DNA from: Sediminibacter sp. Hel_I_10
GTDB lineage: Bacteria; Bacteroidota; Bacteroidia; Flavobacteriales; Flavobacteriaceae
Direction: 5' to 3'
DNA length: 64,000 nucleotides
NCBI RefSeq assembly: GCF_000688335.1
Contig: NZ_JHZX01000001.1
Location: 1,612,001 to 1,676,000 of the forward strand
The position numbers were made by a program, and so were the translations under genes. The notes beneath the pieces were generated by a model. It saw only the letters and a program-made list of their open reading frames with translations. It did not search any database and was not told the DNA's origin. Shown here in pieces: positions 17,524 to 24,942 of the stretch (positions within the stretch are counted from its first letter, which is position 1; each line of letters opens with the position of its first letter).

Positions 17524-17967
17524 TTATTTACTTAGCATTTTCTTAACCCCAAATACCAACATTAAACCTGCTGCTAATACGATTAAGATATAAAATGCCT
17601 TGATTCCTGCTTCAATAATTTGTGATTGTGTTGCTGTTAATGTTGTGCCATCATTCAATTCTCTGGCTTCACCAGAAGATATAAAGAATGCTACAAGCAA
17701 TACTGCTGCAAAAACACCGAATGACAATAGTGATTTTTTCAATTTCTCTGGACTACTCACCAGATTAATCAAACTAAATAACACTGCTGAAATTGTTGCA
17801 ATTGCCAAAACAATATAGGCTAAAGTTGCAAAACTAGATAACACGCCTTGATTAGCAACATCTGCCTCAATTGCCTCATCACCGATCATCATGATTCTCA
17901 CCAAGAAAAACACAGCAATCAACCCAATTACTAAAGCTATTATTTTAATTATTTTTTGAATAGTCAT
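17524..17967 (-). CDS. Four-helix membrane protein of the ExbB-ExbD operon
   Basis: This 147-residue protein is almost all membrane, with hydrophobic helices at about residues 5-27, 42-68, 79-97 and 122-144. The only sizeable soluble stretch (about 98-121) is Glu/Asp/Thr-rich. No named family is recognised. Its place between ExbB and two ExbD genes, with gaps of 45 and 11 bp, makes it a likely accessory subunit of this flavobacterial energy-transduction complex. Confidence 0.75.
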   Translation of the reverse strand: MTIQKIIKIIALVIGLIAVFFLVRIMMIGDEAIEADVANQGVLSSFATLAYIVLAIATISAVLFSLINLVSSPEKLKKSLLSFGVFAAVLLVAFFISSGEARELNDGTTLTATQSQIIEAGIKAFYILIVLAAGLMLVFGVKKMLSK

Positions 17968-18012
17968 ATGTAATATGATTTATTAAATTGATCTCTATAC
18001 GCTTATCTGCAA

Positions 18013-18816
18013 TTATACAGTACGGCCGCCTTTTTGCTTATACCTTACCAATAAATCCATTAAAGTAATAGAGGCATCTTCCATATCATTAACAATACTA
18101 TCAATTTTCGCAATAATATAGTTATAAAAAATCTGCAAGATAATAGCAACAATAAGACCAAATACTGTAGTCAAAAGTGCCACTTTAATACCACCCGCTA
18201 CTAAAGATGGGTTCATATCACCCGCTGCTTCAATTTTATCGAAGGCATCAATCATACCTAATACAGTACCCATGAAACCAAGCATTGGTGCCAATGCTAT
18301 AAACAATGAAATCCATGATACGTTTTTCTCAAGTTGTCCCATTTGAACACCACCGTAAGCTACAACAGCTTTTTCAGCAGCATCAATATCTTCATCTGCA
18401 CGGTCTAAACCTTGATAAAAGATAGAGGCAACAGGACCTTTTGTATTTCTGCAAACTTCCTTAGCTGACTCGATACCACCAGAATTTAAAGCATCCTCAA
18501 CATTTTGAGTTAACTTCTTAGTGTTTGTGGTAGCAAGATTTAAATAAATGATTCTTTCAATAGCAATCGCTAAACCTAAAATCAAACATAGCAATACAAT
18601 ACCCATAAAAAATGGACCACCTTCAATAAAACGTTCTTTTACTTTTTCAGTAAAAGACAATTCAACAACCTCATCGGTTGCATCATCTGCCTCTTGAAAT
18701 GTAGTCGCAACAGCAGTTGTAGTTGCAGCTTCTACTGCATATGCATTGTTACTTGCATTTACAGTTCCGAAAGCCATTATAGTTGCTATGGCTAAGATAG
18801 AAAATAGTCTTTTCAT
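18013..18816 (-). CDS. MotA/TolQ/ExbB proton channel family protein
   Basis: ExbB homologues form the ring of the proton-driven stator around ExbD. This 267-residue copy has an N-terminal signal-like segment and Ala/Thr-rich stretch (residues 1-45), a first helix near 70-95, and then the MotA_ExbB domain with two helices (SWISLFIALAPMLGFMGTVLGMIDAF and VALLTTVFGLIVAIILQIFYNYI). It is the first gene of the minus-strand operon ExbB, four-helix protein, ExbD, ExbD. Upstream, TATCTTTA at 18850-18857 is a near-consensus -7 box. Confidence 0.93.
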   Translation of the reverse strand: MKRLFSILAIATIMAFGTVNASNNAYAVEAATTTAVATTFQEADDATDEVVELSFTEKVKERFIEGGPFFMGIVLLCLILGLAIAIERIIYLNLATTNTKKLTQNVEDALNSGGIESAKEVCRNTKGPVASIFYQGLDRADEDIDAAEKAVVAYGGVQMGQLEKNVSWISLFIALAPMLGFMGTVLGMIDAFDKIEAAGDMNPSLVAGGIKVALLTTVFGLIVAIILQIFYNYIIAKIDSIVNDMEDASITLMDLLVRYKQKGGRTV

Positions 18817-19096
18817 CGTTCTTGTTCTTAATTTTATTAGTTAAAGTGTTAAAGATATAAAAAATTTATTACTAAAAAATAAAAATGCAAACCGCCCAAC
18901 TAGGTTTAACTATGTTTAACTTTTTTTGCATTTTAGATGCGACGAATTTAAATAAAATGTTTTGGATATTCGGGTACAACTTTCAAAAATCTTCTCAATT
19001 GCCTTTAGAATCTTTAGTTTTTAGTAAAATTTCTCATAATTGATCCTGCCATTTCTAAATAAAAAACACTCCAATCGCTCTTAGATTACAGCATCT

Positions 19097-19183
19097 ATGG
19101 CTTTAATGAATTGGTTATCAATAACCGTTTTATTTCTGCCTGCATTTCTCGGACAAGAATCCTCTTATTTACAGTATGACTAA
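19097..19183 (+). pseudogene. Possible remnant: signal peptide of a lost exported or sensor protein
   Basis: A 28-codon frame encodes a clean signal peptide (LSITVLFLPAFLG) followed by QESSYLQYD and a stop. The tail resembles the start of ligand-sensor histidine kinases of the Y_Y_Y/two-component-propeller type. No continuous frame follows, although scattered coding-like stretches run to about 19386. This is a guess from composition and may be chance. Confidence 0.2.
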
Positions 19184-19405
19184 AAATACGTTTCAAAATT
19201 GATCAGTTATTAAAAAAACACATTCAATCTGTGAACGGAACGCAAAAAAGACCCCTTTAAAACACCAAATTCTAAAGGCATCATCACAAAAACCTCAGAT
19301 ATGAAGTTCAAAAAGAGTGTTTTTATCTTGATGATGGCAAAAGATTACATATAAATCTAGAACGTAATTTATTTAAAGACATCTAAGTTTGGTAACTATA
19401 ATCCT

Positions 19406-19445
19406 TAAAAAACAAGAATCCCGATCTGCATAATGCAAATCGGGA
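19406..19445 (-). terminator. Intrinsic terminator downstream of the tRNA-Ser fragment
   Basis: On the minus strand a 12-bp stem with one mismatch (19434-19445 with 19419-19430, TCCCGAT arms) is followed by TTCTTGTTTTTT. It ends any transcript running through the tRNA region. Confidence 0.8.
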
Positions 19446-19454
19446 CTTAATGAA

Positions 19455-19472
19455 GCAGGGAGGAAGGGATTC
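19455..19472 (-). repeat. Copy of the 3' end of tRNA-Ser
   Basis: Eighteen bases match the 3' end of the nearby tRNA-Ser gene (19630-19647) with one difference. They cover the discriminator base, the acceptor 3' strand and half of the T arm. The rest of the tRNA is not recognisable here. Such fragments arise by tRNA decay or by integration of a mobile element into the 3' end of a tRNA gene. Confidence 0.7.
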
Positions 19473-19593
19473 ACTCCGTGCATACCAAATTGGATTCCTG
19501 GCCAAGCATGGAAACCTCAACACCTAAATAGGTGTTTGCTTTTTCCATTTAAAAAATTATGCTTCAAGCAATTGCTTAGCAACTTTTTTAAAT

Positions 19594-19622
19594 GAAAAAA
19601 CCTACAACTTCAGTTGCAGGTT
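19594..19622 (-). terminator. Intrinsic terminator of tRNA-Ser
   Basis: Minus-strand stem CCTGCAAC/GTTGTAGG followed by TTTTTT, just past the tRNA 3' end. Confidence 0.85.
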
Positions 19623-19630
19623 TCCTTTTG

Positions 19631-19718
19631 CAGAGAGGAAGGGATTCGAACCCTCGATACCCTTTTGGAGTATACACACTTTCCAGGCGTGCGCCTTCGA
19701 CCACTCGGCCACCTCTCT
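19631..19718 (-). tRNA. tRNA-Ser (anticodon GGA)
   Basis: The gene is 88 nt and folds as a class II tRNA. The acceptor stem is AGAGAGG/CCTCTCT with discriminator G, as in Ser tRNAs. The D arm is GGCCGAGTGGTCGAAGGC. The anticodon stem CACGC/GTGTG has loop CTGGAAA, giving anticodon GGA for UCC/UCU. A long variable arm (TATACTCC..GGGTATC) and a T arm GAGGGTTCGAATCCCTT complete it. The 3' CCA is not encoded and must be added. A -7 box lies at 19732-19739 and a terminator follows at 19594. Confidence 0.97.
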
Positions 19719-19731
19719 AATTTTGAATGCG

Positions 19732-19739
19732 CAAATGTA
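19732..19739 (-). promoter_or_regulatory. -7 box of tRNA-Ser promoter
   Basis: Minus-strand TACATTTG ends 13 nt before the tRNA 5' end. The -33 element is not clear. Confidence 0.6.
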
Positions 19740-19777
19740 CAACGCAATTCAAAGTAAAAAAAATTAAATCTCAACTT

Positions 19778-20809
19778 CTAAGACATCTCTCCTCTTAAAG
19801 AGGTTTCAAAGATGGTCTTGAAACTTCCAAAAGATACTTTCTCCCCAAGCATGTACATCAATTTGGCCAAAGCGGATTCTGTAGTAATGTCTTTGCCAGA
19901 AATGACGCCAATGGTTTTTAGACGTGTACTGGTATCATACTGTCCCATGGCAACACTCCCACCAGCACATTGTGTTACATTTATAATAGGAGTTCCCTTT
20001 TTAATAGTGGTTTTTAAAACATCAATAAACCAAGGCTCGGTCATAGTATTGCCCGATCCATAGGTTTCTAAAACAAATCCTTTAATAGTATCAATGCCAA
20101 ACAAGCTTTCTACAATAGGCTGGGAAATGCCTGGAAACAATTTAATCAATAGAATATTGGTTTCAAAGGTCTTGTGCACCACTAACTTTTTTTTAGAGTT
20201 TGGCTTAAAGAGCCGATCGTTATTCACCTTTAAATGAACGCCAGATTCCGCTAAAAACGGATAATTTAATGATTCAAAAGCTTCAAAATGCTCTGTATTG
20301 ATCTTAGTGGTTCGATTTCCGCGGTATAATTTATATTCAAAATACAGGCCGACCTCTTTGATCACCGGCTTCCCATATCGCTGTAAGGATGCCATTTGTA
20401 TCGATGTGATCAGGTTTTCTTTTGCATCTGTACGAAGATCACCAATTGGCAATTGGGATCCTGTAAAAATAACGGGCTTTGCTAAATTCTCTAACATAAA
20501 ACTCAAAGCAGCGGCCGAATAGCTCATAGTATCACTGCCATGAAGCACCACAAAACCTTCAAAATTGTTGTAATTGTCCTCTATAAGCTCAGCAATTTTT
20601 ATCCAATAATCAGGATTCATATTGCTAGAATCTATGGGATCTTCAAAAGACACCGTCTCGATGTCGCAATCCAATAAACGCAATTCTGGTATTCGTTTTA
20701 AAAGATTTTTAAAGTCAAAAGCTTTTAATGCGCCATCTTTAGGATCTTTAATCATACCAATGGTGCCACCGGTGTAGATCAATAATATGTTAGGTTGGGT
20801 TGTAGGCAT
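19778..20809 (-). CDS. ansA: Type I L-asparaginase
   Basis: The enzyme hydrolyses asparagine to aspartate and ammonia in the cytoplasm. No signal peptide is present, fitting the cytoplasmic type I class. The nucleophile loop TGGTIG (residues 13-18) and the second catalytic motif HGSDT (90-94) are intact, and the 343-residue length is normal. It starts one base after the tatD stop, so the two form a tight operon. Confidence 0.95.
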   Translation of the reverse strand: MPTTQPNILLIYTGGTIGMIKDPKDGALKAFDFKNLLKRIPELRLLDCDIETVSFEDPIDSSNMNPDYWIKIAELIEDNYNNFEGFVVLHGSDTMSYSAAALSFMLENLAKPVIFTGSQLPIGDLRTDAKENLITSIQMASLQRYGKPVIKEVGLYFEYKLYRGNRTTKINTEHFEAFESLNYPFLAESGVHLKVNNDRLFKPNSKKKLVVHKTFETNILLIKLFPGISQPIVESLFGIDTIKGFVLETYGSGNTMTEPWFIDVLKTTIKKGTPIINVTQCAGGSVAMGQYDTSTRLKTIGVISGKDITTESALAKLMYMLGEKVSFGSFKTIFETSLRGEMS

Positions 20810-20810
20810 C

Positions 20811-21578
20811 TTAAATCTTAAAAATTTCTTCTGAATTTTTTGTCGTAATCTCTGCTATTTCTGCTTCGGAAATGTTATATATCTCAGCCAGTTTTTCTAA
20901 AACATTGACCACATAGGCACTTTCGTTACGTTTTCCACGGAACGGTTTTGGCGCTAGATAAGGTGAGTCTGTCTCTAAGACAATATGCTTTAGGGCAATC
21001 TCATTCAGAAACTGATCAATTTTTCCATTCTTAAAGGTCACCACGCCACCAATACCAAGTTTCATATTTAACGAAATAGCGCGCTTTGCTTGTTCTAAAG
21101 TTCCTGTAAAGCAGTGAAAAATTCCGAAGAGACGGTCATCCTTCTCTTGCTCTAAAATTTCAAAAACCTCATCAAAAGCTTCTCTGCAATGAATTACAAT
21201 AGGCAAACCATGCTTTTTAGCTAAGACTATTTGATGTCTAAAGGCCAACTGTTGAATTTCTAACGTTGATTGATCCCAATATAGATCAATTCCAATTTCA
21301 CCAACCGCATAAAATGTATGCGTGTCTAACATCTCTTCAACATGCTCAAGCTCTTCCTTATAATTTTCTTTAACGTGGGTAGGATGCAATCCCATCATTA
21401 AAAATACATGATCAGGATAATTGTTCTTGAGCTCCAACATAGATTTTGTGTAGGTAGAATCAATTGCAGGAATAAAAAAGCGTTTCACATTCTTTGCCAA
21501 GGCACGCTCAATCATTTCTGATCGATCCTCGTCAAAGGCTTCGCTATATAAATGGGTATGGGTATCTGTAATTATCAT
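20811..21578 (-). CDS. TatD-family metal-dependent hydrolase
   Basis: TatD proteins are TIM-barrel metal-dependent nucleases; some also act as D-aminoacyl-tRNA deacylases. The first metal motif THTH (His7, His9), the VGEIGID segment, the HCREA motif and the LETDSPYLAPKPFRGKRNE signature are all present in 255 residues. It is the first gene of the tatD-ansA operon. The -7 box is only 4 nt from the start codon, so translation is probably leaderless. Confidence 0.94.
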   Translation of the reverse strand: MIITDTHTHLYSEAFDEDRSEMIERALAKNVKRFFIPAIDSTYTKSMLELKNNYPDHVFLMMGLHPTHVKENYKEELEHVEEMLDTHTFYAVGEIGIDLYWDQSTLEIQQLAFRHQIVLAKKHGLPIVIHCREAFDEVFEILEQEKDDRLFGIFHCFTGTLEQAKRAISLNMKLGIGGVVTFKNGKIDQFLNEIALKHIVLETDSPYLAPKPFRGKRNESAYVVNVLEKLAEIYNISEAEIAEITTKNSEEIFKI

Positions 21579-21582
21579 ACCA

Positions 21583-21590
21583 CAAAATTA
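21583..21590 (-). promoter_or_regulatory. -7 box of tatD-ansA
   Basis: Minus-strand TAATTTTG ends 4 nt before the tatD ATG, predicting a leaderless transcript. Confidence 0.5.
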
Positions 21591-21723
21591 ATTGATTTTA
21601 TTGGCTTCGCTGAATTCGTGACCGCATAATCTGCTAGAAGAATAAAAATCAGTTTGATTGAAAACTAAGTTGATTGTTTTAAAATAAAATAAGGCCACTT
21701 CAGTACATTAAGCCCTATCGTTT

Positions 21724-21731
21724 TATATTTG
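21724..21731 (+). promoter_or_regulatory. -7 box of the retropepsin-like gene
   Basis: TATATTTG lies 19 bp before the ATG at 21751. No clear -33 match. Confidence 0.6.
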
Positions 21732-21750
21732 TGTAAATTCTTAAAGAATT

Positions 21751-22194
21751 ATGGAGCAAGAGTTACAAAGTTTTCTCATTAACAGAGGATACACCAAGGT
21801 CAAGTTGAAATTGACCAAGACCAATCATTTTGAGATCAAAGCCGTTATCAATGGCATTAAAGGCCTTTTTATTTTAGATACCGGAGCATCTACATCTTGT
21901 GTTGGTTTTGAGGCCATCAAAACCTTTAAGCTCATCGCCACCGATTCTCCTATTAAAGCGGCAGGCGCTGGAGCTACAGATATGCTCACTCAAATGTCTA
22001 AGAAAAATACCCTTAAAATCGGGAAATGGAAGAAAGAAAAAGTAGCGCTTATCTTATTTAACCTTACACACGTTAATACGGCCTTAACCAGCCATAATTC
22101 AAAACCTGTTGATGGCATCATAGGCGCAGACGTTCTTAAAAAAGGAAAGGCCATTATTGATTACGAAAAGAAATATCTTTACCTCAAGTTGTAA
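21751..22194 (+). CDS. Retropepsin-like aspartic protease
   Basis: This small (147-residue) single-domain aspartic protease of retroviral type has the catalytic triad motif LDTGAS (Asp43-Thr44-Gly45) and the C-terminal hydrophobic-Gly motif IIGADVL, which brackets the active site in this fold. Such proteins must dimerise to form an active site. No signal peptide or membrane helix is seen, so it should be cytoplasmic. It lies 68 bp upstream of the response regulator on the same strand and may be co-transcribed with it. Its substrate is unknown. Confidence 0.85.
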   Translation: MEQELQSFLINRGYTKVKLKLTKTNHFEIKAVINGIKGLFILDTGASTSCVGFEAIKTFKLIATDSPIKAAGAGATDMLTQMSKKNTLKIGKWKKEKVALILFNLTHVNTALTSHNSKPVDGIIGADVLKKGKAIIDYEKKYLYLKL

Positions 22195-22262
22195 GGGTTT
22201 TATGGCATTTTAATTAAAATCTACCTATCTTTAATGCATAATCCCTCTGATTAATAGCATTA

Positions 22263-22901
22263 ATGCCTACCTCTATAGTAATTGCAGACGATCATCCTTT
22301 AATCCTTAAAGGGTTAAACGATTTTTTAACTGAAAAAAAATACGATGTTCTTGCCAAGGCCAAAAATGGCAAAGACGCTCTAACGTTAATCAAAGCTCAT
22401 GAACCTGAAATAGCGGTTTTAGACATACAAATGCCATTTCTCACAGGTATTGAAGTCGCCAAGCAGTGCAAAGCATCTGATATTTCAACAAAAATCATTC
22501 TTATTACCTTCGAGAAAAGTGAAACTATATTTAAGGAAGCCATGTCTAATAGTAATACCTATGGTTATATTCTAAAAGAGTTTGCTATTGAAGAAATCGA
22601 GAACTGTATTGCTGAGGTTTTATTGGGACGCCGGTATTCTAGTCCTGAACTACTTGACTACCTTGAAAAAAAAGAGATTCCAGCAGAATTAAAGACACTT
22701 ACCGACACCGAATTGAAAATTTTGAAATTGGTCTTGGAGAATAAAACCGCCAAAGAAATTGGAAAATTGCTGTTTTGCTCTGATAGAACCGTTGAAAAAC
22801 ATAAAAGTCATATTAGAACAAAACTTAATTTATCTTCAAAAATGCAGAGCATGGCCATTTATGCAAAAGAATATGAAGCATTTTTATTAAAATATACGTA
22901 G
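22263..22901 (+). CDS. LuxR/NarL-family response regulator, orphan
   Basis: This is a two-domain regulator of 212 residues. The receiver domain has the acidic pair Asp9-Asp10, the phospho-acceptor Asp54 (VLDIQMP), Thr82 and Lys105, so it should be phosphorylatable. The C-terminal GerE-type helix-turn-helix starts at LTDTELKILKLVLENKTAKEIG and includes the recognition helix DRTVEKHKSHI. No histidine kinase is encoded nearby. The stop codon lies inside an 18-bp palindrome (22894-22911) that recurs at 23216-23233. Such palindromes are what NarL-type dimers bind, so it likely controls the two units that follow. Confidence 0.93.
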   Translation: MPTSIVIADDHPLILKGLNDFLTEKKYDVLAKAKNGKDALTLIKAHEPEIAVLDIQMPFLTGIEVAKQCKASDISTKIILITFEKSETIFKEAMSNSNTYGYILKEFAIEEIENCIAEVLLGRRYSSPELLDYLEKKEIPAELKTLTDTELKILKLVLENKTAKEIGKLLFCSDRTVEKHKSHIRTKLNLSSKMQSMAIYAKEYEAFLLKYT

Positions 22902-22911
22902 AACTACGTAT
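22894..22911. promoter_or_regulatory. Palindromic operator copy 1
   Basis: ATACGTAG-AA-CTACGTAT has perfect 8-bp arms around a 2-bp centre. It overlaps the stop codon of the response regulator and the TTG of the following promoter. A second copy, identical in both arms, lies 322 bp downstream. Confidence 0.8.
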
Positions 22912-22941
22912 TGACATCCTCGAATTAATTGTGCAACTTTG
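22911..22941 (+). promoter_or_regulatory. Promoter of the first small RNA-like unit
   Basis: TTG (22911-22913) and CAACTTTG (22934-22941, one mismatch to TAnnTTTG) are separated by 20 bp. The palindrome abuts the TTG, where a class II activator would sit. Confidence 0.55.
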
Positions 22942-22945
22942 TAAG

Positions 22946-23016
22946 GCTATTAATTCTTTAGGGAGAATTATATTTCTGAAACCTGAATCATTCTTTTGAT
23001 TCGGGTTTCTTTTTTT
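22946..23016 (+). ncRNA. Candidate small RNA 1 downstream of the response regulator
   Basis: The predicted transcript is about 70 nt. It begins GCTATTAAT and forms a 7-bp hairpin TAATTCT/AGAATTA (22951-22970) with loop TTAGGG. It ends in a 13-bp terminator hairpin (22978-22990 with 22997-23009) followed by seven Ts. No open frame of useful length exists. It could instead be only the 3' untranslated region of the regulator gene, but the promoter-like sequence and the second copy downstream argue for a separate RNA. Confidence 0.55.
22978..23016 (+). terminator. Strong intrinsic terminator of response regulator / small RNA 1
   Basis: A 13-bp stem with one G-U pair and a 6-nt TTCTTT loop is followed by CTTTTTTT. 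Confidence 0.93.
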
Positions 23017-23215
23017 GTTATTTTTCAAAAGCACAGATCATAAAACCACCCAATCTCTGCTCATGCGCTTTACCGCTATTTCAAGTGCAAATCGCATAAA
23101 ACTTAGGAAGCTAAGAACATCTTGAGAGCATAATTTCACGAAATCTTCTAAAAATAGAGTTTTTAAAATTAATAAATAACTGTATTTCAGTATTTTAGGT
23201 TTTAAAATTTGAAAT

Positions 23216-23233
23216 ATACGTAGTTCTACGTAT
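23216..23233. promoter_or_regulatory. Palindromic operator copy 2
   Basis: ATACGTAG-TT-CTACGTAT is identical in both arms to copy 1, with the centre as its reverse complement. Matches extend outward on both sides (AAT before, TG after). Confidence 0.8.
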
Positions 23234-23263
23234 TGTGGCGCATCTATATAATGTCGAAATTTA
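23233..23263 (+). promoter_or_regulatory. Promoter of the second small RNA-like unit
   Basis: TTG (23233-23235) and GAAATTTA (23256-23263, two mismatches to TAnnTTTG) are again 20 bp apart. The layout relative to the palindrome copies that at 22911-22941. Confidence 0.45.
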
Positions 23264-23269
23264 CACTAA

Positions 23270-23352
23270 GCTATTAATCATTCTTAGTTTTTATCCTTTA
23301 TGAATTAAGGGATTTTAAAGCCTTAGATTTCAAACCTCTAAGGCTTTTAATA
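23270..23352 (+). ncRNA. Candidate small RNA 2 or structured leader
   Basis: The unit begins with the same GCTATTAAT as the first one and ends in a perfect 11-bp hairpin (23317-23327 with 23337-23347, AAAGCCTTAGA arms). The T run after it is short (TTTT then AATAAAAA), so termination may be partial. A 36-codon frame begins 38 bp after the hairpin. It may therefore be a second small RNA, an attenuated leader for that frame, or both. Confidence 0.5.
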
Positions 23353-23384
23353 AAAAACTCAGAACTCTATAAAATTGAAAATAT

Positions 23385-23495
23385 ATGGAAACCATGAAAG
23401 ACAAAGACAGCATTACCAATAAAACATTTATTGTAGGCTTAATCTTAAGTGCCGTTTTAATTATCGCAATAAATGTTCTTGTTAATTTCTTTTAG
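23385..23495 (+). CDS. Small single-pass membrane protein, 36 aa
   Basis: The frame begins METMKDKD, with a second possible ATG three codons in, and then has one strong hydrophobic helix (residues 14-36: TFIVGLILSAVLIIAINVLVNFF). It ends right after the helix. A terminator follows at 23520. No family is recognised. Its position after the second palindrome-driven unit suggests control by the response regulator. The small size keeps confidence moderate. Confidence 0.5.
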   Translation: METMKDKDSITNKTFIVGLILSAVLIIAINVLVNFF

Positions 23496-23519
23496 TTAGT
23501 TACCTGTTAGTTAAAAACG

Positions 23520-23560
23520 AAAAAGCGCAAACCAAGTTATTGGTATTGCGCTTTTTTTAT
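23520..23560. terminator. Bidirectional terminator between the 36-aa gene and sucB
   Basis: AAAAGCGCAA and TTGCGCTTTT arms, extended by ACCAA/TTGGT, form a long hairpin. T runs lie on both sides, so it can end transcription from either direction. Confidence 0.88.
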
Positions 23561-23576
23561 ATCGTTGAAATAGAGT

Positions 23577-24851
23577 TTACATCTCTAAGGCACGCTTAAC
23601 ATCACCATCCATCAATAATTCTGTTGGATTTTCAAGTGCTTCTTTAATGGCTACTAAGAACCCTACAGATTCTTTACCATCAATAATTCTATGATCATAA
23701 GACAGCGCTACGTACATGATAGGTCTAATTTCTACGTGACCATCAATAGCAACAGGACGCTCTACAATATTATGCATTCCTAAAATTCCACTCTGTGGTG
23801 GGTTAATGATTGGGGTGGATAGCATCGATCCAAAAACACCTCCATTAGAAATGGTAAATGTTCCTCCAGTCATTTCATCAACAGTAATTTTACCATCGCG
23901 AGCTCTTAGTGCCAAACGCTTAACTTCTGCTTCAACACCTCTAAAACTCAAGTTTTCTGCATTTCTAATAACAGGTACCATTAATCCTTTTGGCCCTGAT
24001 ACCGCAATACTAATATCACAAAAATCATAACTTAGCATTTCTTTGCCATCAATCATTGAGTTTACAGCAGGATACATTTTTAACGCACGAACTACAGCTA
24101 AGGTAAAGAAACTCATAAACCCAAGTCCTACGCCATGTTTTGCCTTAAAGTCTTCTTTATACTGCTTACGCAATTCAAAAATAGGTGACATATCTACTTC
24201 GTTAAAAGTAGTTAGCATGGCTGTAGTATTCTTAGCTTCTACCAAACGCTCTGCGACTTTACGTCTCAGCATTGACATTTTACTTCTAGACTCTCCACGT
24301 TTTCCACCACCAGGTGTTCCCATAGAAGGCTTAGCATTTACAGCATCGTCTTTTGTAATGCGTCCGTCCTTTCCTGTCCCAGAAACTGAAGAAGCATCCA
24401 TACCTTTTTCTGCTAATACTTTTTTAGCTGCCGGACTAGCCGTGCCAGAAGCATAAGTTTTCTCTGCAGGATTATCCGCTTTTGCATGATTCTCCTCATT
24501 TGGTGTAGCCTTTTGGTCTTTAGCAACGTCTTCTTCTGCGCTAGAGTTGCCACCTTCATCTCCTCCTTTATAAGTATCTGGCTCATCTTTTGCCGCATCG
24601 GTACTTGGCTTTTCGGCACTAGTATCAATTAAGCAAACCACTTGACCTACTTCTACCGCATCTCCTTCTTCAGCTTTAAGGGTAATTATCCCACTCGCTT
24701 CTGCAGGAAGTTCTAATGTGGCTTTATCGCTATCAACCTCAGCAATTGCTTGGTCTTTTTCTACATAATCCCCGTCTTCTACTAACCATTCTGCAATTTC
24801 TACTTCGGTTATCGATTCGCCTGGCGAAGGCACTTTCATTTCTAGAATCAT
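23577..24851 (-). CDS. sucB: Dihydrolipoyllysine-residue succinyltransferase (E2 of 2-oxoglutarate dehydrogenase)
   Basis: E2o transfers succinyl groups from E1-bound intermediates to CoA in the TCA cycle. The 424-residue protein has a lipoyl domain with the carrier Lys43 ([10 protein letters not shown]), an acidic Glu/Asp/Lys linker (about 78-135), a peripheral-subunit-binding domain ([22 protein letters not shown]) and the acyltransferase core with His387 and Asp391 (DHRIIDG). It is downstream of sucA in the same operon with a 91-bp gap. The E3 gene is not in the window. Confidence 0.96.
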   Translation of the reverse strand: MILEMKVPSPGESITEVEIAEWLVEDGDYVEKDQAIAEVDSDKATLELPAEASGIITLKAEEGDAVEVGQVVCLIDTSAEKPSTDAAKDEPDTYKGGDEGGNSSAEEDVAKDQKATPNEENHAKADNPAEKTYASGTASPAAKKVLAEKGMDASSVSGTGKDGRITKDDAVNAKPSMGTPGGGKRGESRSKMSMLRRKVAERLVEAKNTTAMLTTFNEVDMSPIFELRKQYKEDFKAKHGVGLGFMSFFTLAVVRALKMYPAVNSMIDGKEMLSYDFCDISIAVSGPKGLMVPVIRNAENLSFRGVEAEVKRLALRARDGKITVDEMTGGTFTISNGGVFGSMLSTPIINPPQSGILGMHNIVERPVAIDGHVEIRPIMYVALSYDHRIIDGKESVGFLVAIKEALENPTELLMDGDVKRALEM

Positions 24852-24942
24852 ACGTTTTGTTGTTTATACTTTTATTCCTGTTGTGGGAAACTATTCTTTT
24901 TTTGCTTTATTGTTATCTCCTAATCGCTATTGATCTGGCAGC

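Noticed and set aside
18901-18930. TAGGTTTAACTATGTTTAAC direct repeat upstream of the ExbB gene looked like another Pho-type box
   Set aside because: The period is 10 bp, not 11, the half-site is TTTAAC, and there is no -7 box at a 9-nt distance in either direction.
19519-19536. Hairpin AACACCT/AGGTGTT as an independent terminator
   Set aside because: The stem is only 7 bp with a broken T run (TGCTTTTT) and no gene ends just before it on the plus strand.
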